From Channa striata (taxonomy: Eukaryota; Chordata; Actinopteri; Anabantiformes; Channidae): a DNA stretch of 64,000 bases. The stretch spans positions 1,364,001-1,428,000 of the forward strand of contig CM065181.1 in NCBI GenBank assembly GCA_033026295.1, in the 5' to 3' direction. The notes under the pieces are model-generated. The model was given only the letters and a program-made list of their open reading frames with translations, made no database searches and had not been told where the DNA came from. Both the position numbers and the translations under genes were made by a program. Position 1 is the first letter of the stretch. Each line of letters opens with the position of its first letter. Positions 10,651 to 23,343 of this stretch are shown here, one piece after another.

Positions 10651-13600
10651 CATGGCAATCATGGATGTTATCTTGTTAAAACTGCTCTGGATGGCTAACA
10701 AATTTCCGACAGCATGGTGATTATCACGCTGCCTTTGACTCTTTTCTCTTCTTGCCACATTATACAAGTCCCTGCCTGCCAGCTTCTAATGCTAATGGAC
10801 AGCAACAATTATGTGCCAGTGCAAATGATCCTGGCTGCATCTTGAATCAATAAAGCCTTCCATTGCAGAGGCCTCTTTTCCTTATTTTGCTCTGTTTTGG
10901 TTGGCAGTGTGGTGAAGGCTTAGCAGATCAGCTGAGCAGATAGGAATAAGACCTGATCTCTGGCGCAGATGCTGTAAATTATAAACCCCAATTTTTCATA
11001 TCTGCACCTTCTTGTCCTCCTGCAGCCATGTAATCTTTTACCTCACTGTGCTTTTGCTGCTGGGGGAAGGAGGTACCGCCCGCTCATTTTATGAGCTGGT
11101 ACCAAGCCAGAAGCTATCTTATAAATGAGCAATTAAATGAGAAGAGATCGCAAGGGACTGCATACCTGCCCAGAAGGAACCATGAAATCTAATAAGAAGG
11201 GAAAAATTTGGAACATGTAGGGGTCCTGCTGAGGATTATTGGAGTTGGGGAATTCCCTGTGCTATTCCAACCCATCCCCATGCAGGACTGCTTCGAAATG
11301 TCAAGTTGGTACTGTGGAGAAAGAGATCAGCTATTTTTTTATTATTATATTACACATTTTAATCCATCAGGTGAAGAATTGAATGTGAGCTTAACTGGTC
11401 CAAATCCCAACTGAATTTGTGAACAGTCATTGTCATTATTAGCCTTTCACTTGGCCATTAAACCCATGAAGAATATTTGTAGGACTTATACAGCCAAAGA
11501 GTGCCCTCATCACATCTAGTGTTGCACCCAGAGGATATTCAATCAGGCATTCATAGAAAGTTTTAGAGGATTCAGTGGCCATGACATGCTAATTGTCTAC
11601 CACCCTTAGTGCCCACACCAGTGGTCTTTGTGTCCACCAGAACTAAAAGCAGTCTGGTTTTGTATTTAAACTTGTGAGACGAAGAGATTATTGCAGCAGG
11701 TGGCATGACCTTGAAAGTTTCAATGAGTGAGGACAAGTAGTGAGTAAGTAAGGAAACAGCCAGAGAGAGCTTCTTTTGTTTGGCTTTATATTTGCAACAG
11801 AGGCATGGCAACATTGTTTAATTCAGTGGTCAGCACAAGGCAAGACACAGCCAATGATTGTACTGTGAGACCACTCATATTGCTTGGTATACAGATAGAA
11901 CAAAAAGGGTCACACACGGCATAAAGAAAAAAAACAGACAGAAGGTAAGCCATAGTAAGAGCACTCCTTTAAAGGGGGTGGTCCTTTGGACAGATTTATT
12001 TCTTCCCTTTGTGACTCAGTTGAATCCTTCTATGCACATTCCTTTCTGTCTGTTTGATGAAAGGTTGGGGCTGGGGGCAGATGTATGAGGGTGGGGTGAC
12101 CCTCTTTGTAAACACTGGGTGCCTTTGGAAAGGACGCAATCATGCTTACATTACAGGTTATTATATGGTTACAGATTTGGGTTGATGAAGAGAAATTCTC
12201 CTTTATAACGAAAAATAATGACTTTCTATTTCAACTTGGGTCTTACTTTCAAAGTTTTCACTAAGAAATTATAACTTCCCTTATGACACCAAATTTTGTG
12301 CACCGTTTTACAATATTGTCATTCACTATGTGGTTGTAAGGTAGCCTTCACTTATGGGTGCCCACAGACAGAGTTTTAGTTTGTTGTAGCCAACCGAGCT
12401 ATAGGCATCGTCTATCTGCCTACAGTGCCATAATAGTGGGTTTAGACCAGTTACAACATGTTTATAATGCCGGATGTGGGGACAGGGGGACTTCAAGCGA
12501 AGTAGTTTGAAACATTGACAGAAACCTGCACATGCAAACCTACTGAATAAATAAATGCAAAAATAAATATATTTAATAAATAAAACTTCATGTAATTGAT
12601 TGGGGAACCACTGGTGTCAAAAGTCAAATGAAGTTTTAAAAACACACTATGTCAGTAAATGAGAAGGTTAAAAAGATGAAGAAGATACAAACAGGCTTCT
12701 GTCAACTCCCTCAGATCTGAACAAACATATCTGTGGGTAAATGGAAGTCTTCAGACCTCCCATGAGCTCATGAAAATAAAGCTTAATCATAAAATTACAC
12801 TCAACATTTTCTCTGGACTTTTTCTCTTATTTATCCTGACCTTAAACCTTCAAAAATTACTATGCTGAGCTTAGTCACTGACTGAGCTCAACGCATGGAT
12901 GACAGGGTTGTTCACGGGCTCAGGCCTTATCCAGGACTTGGATTTTGTCGATATTAAGGGGATAGTTTGTGCTTTTTTATATGTGGGACTAAAGAGAATA
13001 TTGATGTCCATGTTAAATGTGAATGTCTATCTGATGCAGCTTCTTTTTATGAAACACACTTTATTTCACCTAGAATATGATTAGTAAGTAAGTAAGCGCA
13101 AACATGGCATATTCCATTATTTCCTCCCCTCATTGACTTCCTTTGCTGCCACAGTAGCTGTGGCATAGGAATATTTTCTACCAGTTGCAGTAACTTGGAA
13201 ATAAAGTTTAACTTTTCAAATTTAATAGTGGTTCCGAGACACAAAATCTTACTTTGAATGTGTCTGGATTATATGTGTGTTTGGGCCACAGAGTGACTCA
13301 GCTCTCTAGTTCCCGTCATTCAGACTCCTCACCAAATCAGACTACATGGATCATGTTTGTACTCATCCATCTTTTGCAAAGAGACAGTCATGTATGTGGA
13401 GCTGCTCCCAGAGGATGATCACAGACGGATTACTCTCAGAAACACCTGTAACATCAACAATGCACAGCTGATGATGGGGTAAATACGTGCAAGCACATGG
13501 CTCCTCTCATTATGAAAGCTAACAGATATCAGTGCACATAGGCATGTATGACATTGTTGCTATTGTTGTCATCCTGACTGCGTTACCATTAGCAAATTCA

Positions 13601-14591
13601 CTAGGCTCCAGTGCAACAGATTAGTGGGACCAAATCCTCATGGTTTTGATTGACCTGGTTTAATGTTAGGGTTTCAAGCGTGTGGTTAGGGTAAGTCTCC
13701 GGGAAATTACTGTAAGTCAATGCAAAGTCCTCACAAGTGATAAAAACAAGCATATGTGTAAAACTCCCATCATGGTTAAGAGACACTTGAAGTATTTTCT
13801 GCATGGATGTCAGCATTACACTGGAGAGTAAATTGTTATCTTAAATTAACTTATGGAATATTAGCCAAACAGGACAATAAGACTGTAATAAACTGGAATC
13901 ATCATTAATTCTCATACACATGAAATCAACGATGACATTAATCTGCATATGAAGATTACATGGCATACTTTACATCACCACCATGCATTGCATTTGGAGT
14001 ATGGGACCACAGCTGAGGAAAAAGTCCCATTTTTATATACTAGTTGCATTTGTCAAGAGCTGCCAGCACTTTGTGGGCTCATGAGTCCAGGTAGTTTGGT
14101 TCAGAATTGATTGCACAGTGAAAATGACCCCATTCTCTTTCAAACCTTCTATCCTTACTTCACTGGCTTATGCTTGCTGTGTCCTCAAACCAGACTAACC
14201 CATTTTGGCATTGAGATACAAGTTAATTTCTCGCATTGCTGCCAACCCAAACAGCAGAAGTAAACAGTCTGTCCAATTGCTCCGCTCATCTGTGACAGTG
14301 CAGGGTCTGTATACTCTCCTTCAGTTATGCAAAACATCTGTCACATCCAGCCAAGCAAAGACTGTAAACCTTGGGTATCAATATTCCACTACAGAATGAG
14401 AACAGGCTCAAGTTTTGGAAGATCCTTGTGAGAAATACTGTACTCCAAATGATCCAGAGCTCAGTTTCCCTCTACCCCACACAGACTTCAATATAGTGAT
14501 GTTTTCGAATCCAGGGGAAAATATAATTGCTCCTTAGTGGTGAGGGTGTTTGTATCCAGAAGTGTCCTGAGGACGTAAGCTTAAGTAGCGA
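10651..14591. other. No gene recognised; includes downstream flank of tmem200b
   Basis: No ORF or splice-linked series looks coding. The last few hundred bases before 14592 are the expected place for the tmem200b 3' UTR, which is transcribed leftwards, but I see no convincing poly(A) signal close to the stop. Confidence 0.35.
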
Positions 14592-15839
14592 TCACTGAAA
14601 GGGTCCAGAGCCAAAACTCTTATCCCACTGTGAACACTGCTGTTCTAACTGATCCAGCAGTTTGTCCACTGAGTCCTCTTTATTCTCTAGTTTCAGATAC
14701 CGTCTGCCGATTCCCAGGTCTAGCCGGGGCCAGCTGCGGTGGGTCTGTTCCTCTGCAGCATCTACAACCTGCCCGGGGACGTTTACAAAAATCTGTGAAT
14801 TTGTTTCCCTCCTCGCCATTTCTATTTGACCCTCCCCTCTGGTTGTGTGGAGTCCTTCCTCCAGATGCACATTAGTTTGGGCTATATAAGGATTAGTCCT
14901 GTAGCTGATACTGTGGCAGCGTCTTGGCTGGGCCACTGGCATGTCCAGCTCATCGACCCCTAGGGTGGACATGGAACTGGCAGACACCAGGCAGTTGTTG
15001 AGCTTGACAAATGGGGAGGTGTGCAGATTGAAAGTGGCAGTGCCCCCACGCTCACCACCAGACTGTGTGTTAACATCTATCTGGCTGGAATTACACGAGC
15101 CGGAGCGGGAGGATTGGAGAGAAGACGGAGTCCCCGATTCTTGGTGGTGGAGAGCTTCTGTGTGGAGAACTGCTTTCTGGTAGACACCCTCCACACTGTC
15201 CTCCTGGTCTCTGGGGTGTCTGGTCTGGAGCAGAGGCTCAGAGCTGGCCAGCTGCTGCAGACAGAGGATGTTGAGATGGGCAGCTGGTAAACTGCTCACC
15301 CACTGGTAGTGTTTGGCCATTGAGTTGCTTGCTGCTATTTCAGTAAGGTCTGCTGAGGGCACAGCTGCAGACACAGAGCAGATCACACTTCGCATTTGTG
15401 CAAGCAGCATCTGAGTCTCTCTATCCCTGTTCTCATACAGGACTGTGTTGGCACATATGAGGATAAAGAGCCCCACCCCCATGATGACAGGTCCCAGGAG
15501 CTTCATACGTTCACTGTGGATTAGGCTGGCTGTGGACAGGAGGCCCTTAGCTCCCAAGCTCCATCCAGAGCTCTGCGACTCTGACATAGTTTTCCCCTCT
15601 TCAACTCCCACAATGGATGATCTTGATATCCGGTAGGGCCAGTATCCCGCCACTGCCAGTGCAGTGCCAACAACCACCACAGCAACCCCCAGTACCAGGA
15701 AGGCCCCAGGCATAGAGCGAATGCGAAGCTTGCCTTGGATTACACCGTCCTTCTTCTTTCTGCCTCGCAAAGTGAACCGAGACTTCGGTTTGCAGGTTGC
15801 AGAAGCTGGTGTAACACCTCGGGCCTTCGGGGTCTTCAT
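14592..15839 (-). CDS. tmem200b: Transmembrane protein 200B-like (TMEM200 family)
   Basis: A single coding exon of 415 codons. I place the start at the ATG at 15839 (Met-Lys-Thr-Pro-Lys) rather than the upstream in-frame ATG at 15968. A good acceptor, 'tcctctgaccag', lies just before 'gagtcaaagc', so the upstream residues are probably intronic. A basic N-terminus (Arg-Gly-Arg-Lys-Lys-Lys, about 25-30) precedes membrane segment 1 (about 44-66, ending G-Y-W-P). Membrane segment 2 is at about 114-135 (G-P-V-I-M-G-V-G-L-F, then C-A-N-T-V-L-Y-E-N-R-D). The conserved tail motif S-W-P-R-L-D and L-E-N-K-E-D follows near the C-terminus. These blocks identify the TMEM200 family, whose function is poorly known. 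The B assignment rests on the 'GPVIMGVGLF' segment and on trnau1ap lying next door. It could be a fish-specific paralogue. A noncoding 5' exon is inferred upstream. Confidence 0.85.
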   Translation of the reverse strand: MKTPKARGVTPASATCKPKSRFTLRGRKKKDGVIQGKLRIRSMPGAFLVLGVAVVVVGTALAVAGYWPYRISRSSIVGVEEGKTMSESQSSGWSLGAKGLLSTASLIHSERMKLLGPVIMGVGLFILICANTVLYENRDRETQMLLAQMRSVICSVSAAVPSADLTEIAASNSMAKHYQWVSSLPAAHLNILCLQQLASSEPLLQTRHPRDQEDSVEGVYQKAVLHTEALHHQESGTPSSLQSSRSGSCNSSQIDVNTQSGGERGGTATFNLHTSPFVKLNNCLVSASSMSTLGVDELDMPVAQPRRCHSISYRTNPYIAQTNVHLEEGLHTTRGEGQIEMARRETNSQIFVNVPGQVVDAAEEQTHRSWPRLDLGIGRRYLKLENKEDSVDKLLDQLEQQCSQWDKSFGSGPFQ

Positions 15840-18170
15840 GGCACAGGTCAGTCCAGAGCTTTGACTCCTGGTCAGAGGACTGTGAATGGTCAAGAGAGAG
15901 GACAGAGTTAATGCAGCTATAACAGTGTGTTTCCATTTGATTTGATCTAAATACATGTAGAGTTGCACAATTCATCAATCAGCTATCTTCTTTAAATTGG
16001 CATAATAAAATCTTCATAATAAATTATTCTAACTACATCCTTAACATTCTTCTTATGCACAGTATATCAGGAACTTAGAATTATGAACAAATTAGCATTA
16101 TAACGTCAATGTGTCCGACTGTGAGAAATACACAGCAAACCAAAAACTGATGGAATCAACATAATATAAAATCTCCAGCCCAGCAATGCATTTCTACACT
16201 GTCTGCATTGTAAAGGGAATCTTTAATGGATCCATCTTTATCAGAGAAATAAAGAAAATGCATAGTTTTGCAACAATGTTACGAGTATGTGATGAAACTG
16301 TGGACAAAGTTAACAGTATCGACTTTACTGGTGAATAGTGAAAAGGGTATTTCAACCTACCCAAGCTCTTCTTGTGCCTGGCTCAAATTCATACAGTTCA
16401 ATCAACATAGCTAGTACATCAAGAAAATGTTAATGTATCATCACACGGATCCGTGCATCTATTGTGTAGCCACGCTAATCATGTTGAAATTCCTCCCTAA
16501 ATTTTTGGATGGAGGGACAATCACAACAAGATGAAGCTTCGCACTGGAAAGGGCTTTGACCCTAGATCACTAATGTCTTAAACTAAACTTGCCGAGTGGT
16601 TTACTCAGTGGTTGTTTAACATCTACGGCTCTTTTTCAATTTCTGTTACCACAAAAAATAATTAGAATGCAACTCCTTGAACACTTCCAAACCTTCCATG
16701 TCTGTGGGGAGCTTGTAAAAACTCATGTGCTGTTCTCCCACATGGTCATAAACAAAGCAGAGTTAAGTGGAAAAGAACTCCTTGACTGCAATTACTATAC
16801 AATTCTGAGCATATTTGAATGAGTGTAAAACATTCACACTGGGCTGGCTTTCTGACGTCACACAGCTAAGTCATTTGAGCTTCCACTGTCTAAATATCCA
16901 TGTGCATACAGGGCTGGGCCTCCTCACATTTTTTACCAAGGGTCCTTAATGGTTTGGGTGTGTTGGGTTAATTAGAGAATTAGTCTTCTCTGACTTTCAT
17001 TTGTGGATGTCTCTCTATCTAAACACATACTTTTTTCACAGGACAACCAACTGTTTAGTTTGAAAACTGTCAAATAAATTAAATTCAACAGACAGAAGAA
17101 AATCTTTTGCTAATTACTGATTAGCAATATGGGTGAATTCTATTGTGAGATGTAGCAAGCAACCAGAGCCATTTGTATTCAACCTAAACCCAAAGAACTA
17201 ATTAGTGCAATGATTAACTGGGTGGAGGCGGTTCATGAAATCTTATCATCACTAGTTAAAGCTATCGATCCACCCTACTCTACTATACAGAATCTTAATT
17301 TTGCATTAATACTTTGAAATTACTAACGAATAAAAAGATGTCATCAGAGGGACACCAGAGAGCTACACTAGGTCTGCAGTTCTCCACAGCTCTGCACAGC
17401 TCTTTAGCATCTTTCAGCTTCTGGTTTCAGTTTTACAGCCACAGCCTCACATATGGATTCAGCCTAGAGCGACTGCTCTGACGCACATTTAAGGAAACCG
17501 GTCACTCAGAGAAACCCAGTTATGTGGGTAATAGGAGAACAGGTTCACATGCACTGGCTCACAGTATGACAGCGCAAGTGTATTGTCTGTGATAATAGAT
17601 AATGATGATAATATAAAACACAATAGTTGTATCCAAAAATACATGCACTAATGAATGTCAACTCAATGTGCACGTTCCTTGCCTACAGGTTTAATCTGCA
17701 CCTTTAGGTTTTCTATCTTCAACTAGTCCAGTTCTAGTGTAGAGCATCTGACTACAAAATGAATTTTGTTTTTTAATTTGGAAAACAAATTAAAATGTAC
17801 TTTCACTTTGTCCATATGTGTTACTGACTAAAGAGTATTTTACTTAATTGAAACCTATTACACAATCCAATGTATGAATCATTAAAGTCTGATTTGTGCC
17901 CACTGTTAATTTTATTACAAATAAATCGAATTTATCACCACAAAAACGGTCTTGTAACTCCCTTTCTTGTTATCAAGTCTTTTTCAACAAGAATGGCAAG
18001 TATTCTAAAATTCCAACTTTTCAAATATTAAGTCAGTCTTTTTTTCTAGGATAGCACACGTGATATCTTTGGTTCGACCGCCTGCCAACATATTATGTTC
18101 AAACATATACGAAATATTTGGCAGGTTGATCAGGAAAAGAAAATCATGTTATCAGGCACCCAGCGTTACG
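15840..18170. other. Probable intron/5' flank of tmem200b
   Basis: This lies between the tmem200b coding exon and the GC-rich block at 18.2-19.3 kb. It is AT-rich with no coding signal. A palindromic CRE-like 'tgacgtca' occurs at about 16853-16860; its role is unknown. Confidence 0.35.
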
Positions 18171-19280
18171 CAGTTCAGGTGTTTAATTTATTAACCTGAA
18201 GCTCCAGGTATGTCCGGATATCAGCTGGCCTCTGTTTGCCCTGCGTTCCTTCCAGACTGACCGCAGTCACCCAAACACGTCCGCGGGAGAACCTGCGTCC
18301 ACCAGCCCTGAAACAAGTGCCTGTGTGACACGGAGCCAGACTGTCCCTGTGTGCACACATGTCTTAGACATCCAGCTCACTGTGACCCCGCAGAGTTACA
18401 CGGGAAGAGTCCGACAGCCAAGCCAGCGCCGTGCGCAGGAAAGCACACATGGGTTGAGTGTGTCATGGACCCACCATCGTCCAGGAGGCTGGACTGGAGC
18501 CAGATCCCTCCGGGGAAGCCACAAGTTGTGTCTGATGATGGGACTGGAGACACGTCCCTTTCCAGCGGGGTGCGGAATGGTGGAACCATGCGCATAGGCA
18601 GGACTCGTTCTCTGGGCTGCGATTATTTTGAAGAAACCCAATAGAACCACCGTTCTCCCAGTGTCCATTTCCGACTCATCTGCACACAACTGCTTAATTA
18701 GACACGGACGGAGCGTCGGAGCTGTACGTTAACGGCGGGCGGCCGCTGACTGCCGGCCCGTGCCGTGCCGTGCCGTGCCGGGCCGGGCCGCGCCGCGCCG
18801 TGCCGGACTATCTCCCCTAAAATTGTGTCTGCTGTATGAAGGTTACTGTGCTGCTGCATTCTCCACAGCAACACACAGCAGCTCTCTCTCTCACACACAC
18901 ACACACACAGTCATGTAGGGACCAGCTCCAGCTCAGCATCAACACACAGCCCGTCACTTTAACCAACTTGCCTGCGTTTCTCGGATCCTGTTGCAGCTTT
19001 CTCATAGTTTGAGGTCAAATACCGTCCCGATCACTGGGAGGAAGGTTCTCCAGGCTGGGCGAGAACCAGCTGCTAATCCTCCTCCGACATGCCCCCAGAT
19101 GGAAGATGTCTTCAGTCAGTCCTCGTTCCTGACAGGGAGGAATCCAGCTCTGTCTGTCTGCGGCCGCCTCCGACGGACCAACGCGGAGAAGTGAGCTGCA
19201 GCTGAAGCCTGCTGCGCTACACGGCGTGCCTTTCAAAATAAAAGTGTTGATCATCCCCGTTTATAACGGGGGCGTCCGCG
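18171..19280 (-). promoter_or_regulatory. GC/CpG-rich block, candidate tmem200b promoter and noncoding exon 1
   Basis: This is the only long GC-rich stretch in the left third of the window, with many CpG dinucleotides, a pentamer run and overlapping short ORFs on both strands. Vertebrate promoters often look like this. It lies 2.3 kb upstream of the tmem200b coding exon on the transcribed strand, so a noncoding first exon here is a reasonable inference. No splice donor can be fixed with certainty, and a divergent plus-strand transcript is equally possible. Confidence 0.35.
18761..18805. repeat. GCCG pentamer microsatellite
   Basis: Nine consecutive 5-bp units of the form N-gccg, where N is t,t,t,t,g,g,c,c,t in order. 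An (ac)n run follows at about 18889-18909. Confidence 0.85.
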
Positions 19281-19770
19281 GTCCAGGACAGGTAGAGGGA
19301 CTTAACACTGCAACTTTTTGATAATCTGAATATCAGTGTTATTTTTCTTTCACACTGTAAATTCTGATTAGTTGACCTAACATGAAAACAAACCCAGTGC
19401 CTTGAAAAAACCTACGAAAAAAGGAAACTGGAATAGGAATTACGATGTACTATATGTATGTACTTTACCACACAACTTAAAAAACTGTGTAAAAAATACT
19501 TTAAGTGTACTTGTAACTCATATGGAGAATTATTTCAAACATCAAAATCTTTTCAAGTTGAGTCTACTGTGTGCTGTCTTTCAGAGAACACACTTTGAAA
19601 ATGCATATCTTTGTGTAATTACCATTTTACCTCAAATAGTCATGCATCAACACGAATGCACTATAAATATTATTTACATTGAATAACTTCCAATGTTAAT
19701 GGTTTATTTCAGCCTTACATTTGGTCAGTTTTTCTGGACACTTGTTCCACCACATATGCTTGAATAAAGT

Positions 19771-19887
19771 CACACTTCAGTGCCTTGCTCAAGGACACTT
19801 CAACATGCGACCAGAGGAGCCAGAGATTTAACCAACAACTGTAGGTTTGGTGGACAACCGCGCTACCAACTGCGCCACAGTTGCCCA
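19771..19887 (+). repeat. Short dispersed repeat with tRNA-like tail (3' part)
   Basis: It carries 'gccttgctcaaggacactt' and ends 'gctaccaactgcgccacag'. It is a 3' fragment of the 4531-4712 family. Confidence 0.6.
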
Positions 19888-20479
19888 CTAAGTAAGTCAA
19901 CAAATGACCTGTATGTTAAGATATGAAAGTTTGTAAATGTTTTTTCAATAGGTCTACTGGTGGAATACAGCAGCTAGTCCAGTAAATCAGAGATCAGTTC
20001 ACATTTGTATTGTTTTTGTTTCATACTTACCTGTTTTTCGTCAGCTTTTCTCTGTGGGGACTGATATAATCTTATCACCTAAAGCAGGTGATAGTTGTTG
20101 TGTTTTGTCCGTCTGAACACTTCATCTCAACTGGCAATTATAAACACACTAATGGAGCTTGATCTGTTTTCCTTTTGTTCTTCAGCCATAGCTGTTGTCT
20201 GTTTAAAGGTTGTGACTCTCACACCTAAATCCTTTTCATGTTATATATTTGAGACCAATTTAGTCTCTTTCATAATTATTTTCTTTATCATGACAGACAA
20301 CACAATATGTACTTCTGGAGGTGAATTTGAAATCCTGTTTATGCAGACATATAATTTCTGATGTTGAATGAAGAGCTGTTATTTTGATCCAATTAACAAC
20401 CGGTAATAAATTATATTCTCAGCGTAGTTGTCAGACATTTTCACTTTTACACTGACTGTATAATTGCTTTTATCTTGTG

Positions 20480-20810
20480 CTAAACACTATACTTTTCCAG
20501 CACATTTTTGCACATGATAACATACATTGTTCATAAATGTGAAAATTTGCATCAAAACTGAATGATGGAAAAAAAACGTGCATTTCTGCTGCAGCCACAT
20601 TGAAACTAGAAAATCATAAAATAATATTGAAAAAATATAAACAGCTAAGTACCTGACATGTGTTTGGCTCATTAGCATGCAGATAAGGGGATGTGGAATG
20701 TGGATAATGTGTGAAAGACCTTTGTTATCAATATATCCAGGTAAGATGTCTGTTCAGTAAACAAACAGAATACATAGAGAGCTATGCATGTGCTCTACTG
20801 TGGATTTATT
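20480..20810 (+). repeat. Diverged direct duplicate of 22640-22912
   Basis: The stretch around 20659-20808 matches 22799-22912 in order: 'gtgtttggctcattag', 'cagataaggggatg', then 'atagagagctatgcatgtgc'. It has small insertions and deletions. The homology to the left is weaker and AT-rich, so the left edge is approximate. Confidence 0.6.
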
Positions 20811-20848
20811 TCATTTTAGATGGTAATAGAGATAGAAATTGTCTGCAC

Positions 20849-20915
20849 TTATATAGCACTTCTCTACCTGTTGGTGCGCAAAGTGCTTTACACTGCTTCT
20901 TATTATGGCCATATT
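20849..20915 (+). repeat. Dispersed repeat fragment
   Basis: 'ctgcacttatatagcactt' followed by 'gcaaagtgctttacactgc' is the 5' part of the family seen at 10432-10650. Confidence 0.5.
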
Positions 20916-21357
20916 ATTATGGCACTCACAATCACAAACACATTGCGGAGCTGCTATGCAGTTTTAAAATTAAATCTTTAAAGATAAAATGTCTTTTATG
21001 TAATGCTCAGTGTTAGTTAGTATTTTGTAGTTCACTGCACTATGGCTGAGATGCATGTTGGTAATGCTCTGTGTGACTGTGTGTTTTGAAAAACTAGTTC
21101 AAGTATTGGCCAATGCTTGTTACCTGTTGAAAAAATCTGTAACAGCAGGTTTAGAAGAAACAGACATGGCTTTTTGTCTCCTCCTAGTGGATGTTAAGTT
21201 ATGTCACAGTGGGAGCCTATACCTTCCCTAGAACAAACGATTGTCTGGCTGAGTTAGAATCCACAAGCAGTGATTTGATCCAAGTTTACCATGTTGCTGC
21301 CCAACTCTGATGATAAATAACTACACATGAATATCATAAATTCAAATTTCTCTCTCC

Positions 21358-21545
21358 ACTTTGCACTCAGCCCAACCGGTCAAGGCAGATGTCCGTCCAC
21401 CCTGAGCCTGGTTCTGCTGGAGGTTTCTTCCGTTAAAGGGAGTTTTTCCTCTCCACTGTTGCCTATGGCTGCTCAAGGGGGATTTGTTGGGTTTTCTCTA
21501 AATGTTTGTATAGTCTTGACTTTATTATGTAAAGTTGTAAAGAAA
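21358..21545 (-). repeat. Copy of the 'aggaaaaactccctttaa' repeat
   Basis: In reverse complement this matches 7425-7640 and the repeat parts of the inverted arms: 'ttaaagggagtttttcctct', 'ctgctcaagggggatttg' and 'agtcttgactttattatg'. It breaks off into 'gtaaagaaattgcaacac' just before the left inverted arm. Confidence 0.6.
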
Positions 21546-21573
21546 TTGCAACACAGGAGGGAGGAGGGGAAGG

Positions 21574-22020
21574 GGTAAGCCAAGAAAGGCATCATTCTCT
21601 CTTTATTGTAGGGGTCAATGAATGGTTTGTACAAAAGCAAACCATCATTGGAGAGGGCTGCACTCATCGCAAAGTTTGATCCTTTTTGGCCTGGGACATC
21701 CACAGTTGCCCACTGCCCAATGATATTTCTTCCTCTGCGCAATGTTTTTGCCAGGTGAAATCTGGCTTCATCCACACAATGACATAATGTGGAGGAGGTC
21801 TTGCCTCCATCTCTATTACTAGAGAGATCGTATTTCACCTTAAAGGGTTTAAAGGGAGTTTTTCCTCTCCACATCTGCCTATAGCTGCTCAAGGAGGATT
21901 TGTTGGGTTTTCTTTAAATGTTTGTATAGTCTTGACTTTATTATGTAAAGTGCCTTGAGATGACCTTGTTGTAAATTGGCGCTATATAAATAAAGTTGAA
22001 TTGAATCCACACTAGAGCAC
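21574..22020 (-). repeat. Left arm of 447-bp inverted duplication
   Basis: This is the reverse complement of 22897-23343 over exactly 447 bases, with only a few substitutions (for example 'gatgagtgc' versus 'gatgggtac'). The arm joins a DDE-transposase fragment to the 'aggaaaaactccctttaa' repeat. The right arm continues into more transposase at its inner end while this one stops, so this arm is likely the derived copy. Confidence 0.85.
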
Positions 22021-22896
22021 AAAGTTGAATTAAATGTCCAAGTAGAAAAAGGCAAAATTAATTAAAAATCTGTGTAGAGTCTACCTGATGAGTGTCTGAT
22101 CGTTAAAAAATTATCCAGTCCAAAAGTCGATGTATTATCAAAAAGTTCTACAGTACAGCTAATAACAATAGTTCACGTTGATATAATACCTATAAGTCTA
22201 CCGGGCACCGTAAGAAAAACCGTGTGCCTCCACAGTTAAACACTCTTCTAGTACACTCAGTTGCTGCTCAAGTCTCATAAGCAAAAAAAATGCAATACAG
22301 ACAATTACTCAGGCAAGCTTAGACAGCACCTATCTGATTCCTTAGATGTCATTGGTGATATACATGTACTAGTTATTAGTTTATCTGGTCTACTAAGGCA
22401 CAGTATAACTGCAGGAAAATACAAAGACAACAATCACTGAGCAAGCTATTATTGCCTCGTAGAATCTGTTTTAGGGTTTTTTTCAATTGTTAACCAGCAT
22501 TGGTCAGAACTGAAGTCACATTGTCAAGCTCTTCACACAGTCAGCAAAGCAGAGGTTCATGTGAAGCAAACTGTGAATCACTTTTCATTGCTTACATACA
22601 CAATGCATTCATTGACCACAGTTGCCAAAATTCATAAACTAATTTCTCAGTCAGATATCATCCCCTGCAAAACATTATACCTTTGTATACGGTAATTTGC
22701 CACATTAAGATCTAGAGAAAAATATATTAAAAATATTGACAAAATATAAACATAAACAATAAACAATATATACAGCTGAAATCCTACCCAGGTGACCTGT
22801 GTTTGGCTCATTAGCCAGCAGATAAGGGGATGGATCGTGGAAAATGTGTGAACTCTATTATCAATAAACAAATAGTATACATAGAGAGCTATGCAT
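22021..22896. other. Spacer between inverted arms
   Basis: 876 bp of AT-rich sequence with no coding signal. Its right end (about 22640-22896) is a diverged direct copy of 20480-20790. Confidence 0.6.
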
Positions 22897-23343
22897 GTGC
22901 TCTAGTGTGGATTCAATTCAACTTTATTTATATAGCGCCAATTTACAACAAGGTCATCTCAAGGCACTTTACATAATAAAGTCAAGACTATACAAACATT
23001 TAAAGAAAACCCAACAAATCCTCCTTGAGCGGCTATAGGCAGACGTGGAGAGGAAAAACTCCCTTTAAACCCTTTAAGGTGAAATACGATCTCTCTAGTA
23101 ATAGAGATGGAGGCAAGACCTCCTCCACATTATGTCATTGTGTGGATGAAGCCAGATTTCACCTGGCAAAAACATTGCGCAGAGGAAGAAATATCATTGG
23201 GCAGTGGGCAACTGTGGATGTCCCAGGCCAAAAAGGATCAAACTTTGCGATGGGTACAGCCCTCTCCAATGATGGTTTGCTTTTGTACAAACCATTCATT
23301 GACCCCTACAATAAAGAGAGAATGATGCCTTTCTTGGCTTACC
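22897..23343 (+). repeat. Right arm of 447-bp inverted duplication
   Basis: Matches the reverse complement of 21574-22020. It starts at 'gtgctctagtgtggatt', runs through 'aactttatttatatagcgcc' and the dispersed repeat, then into the transposase fragment, and ends at 'ggcttacc'. Confidence 0.85.

Noticed and set aside
15839..15968. Upstream in-frame ATG extending tmem200b by 43 residues
   Set aside because: The added sequence is separated from the coding part by a strong splice-acceptor sequence and has no family resemblance.
18325..18689. Overlapping ORFs on both strands in the GC-rich block
   Set aside because: Stop codons are rare in GC-rich DNA; no frame shows family features, and a promoter or noncoding exon is more likely.
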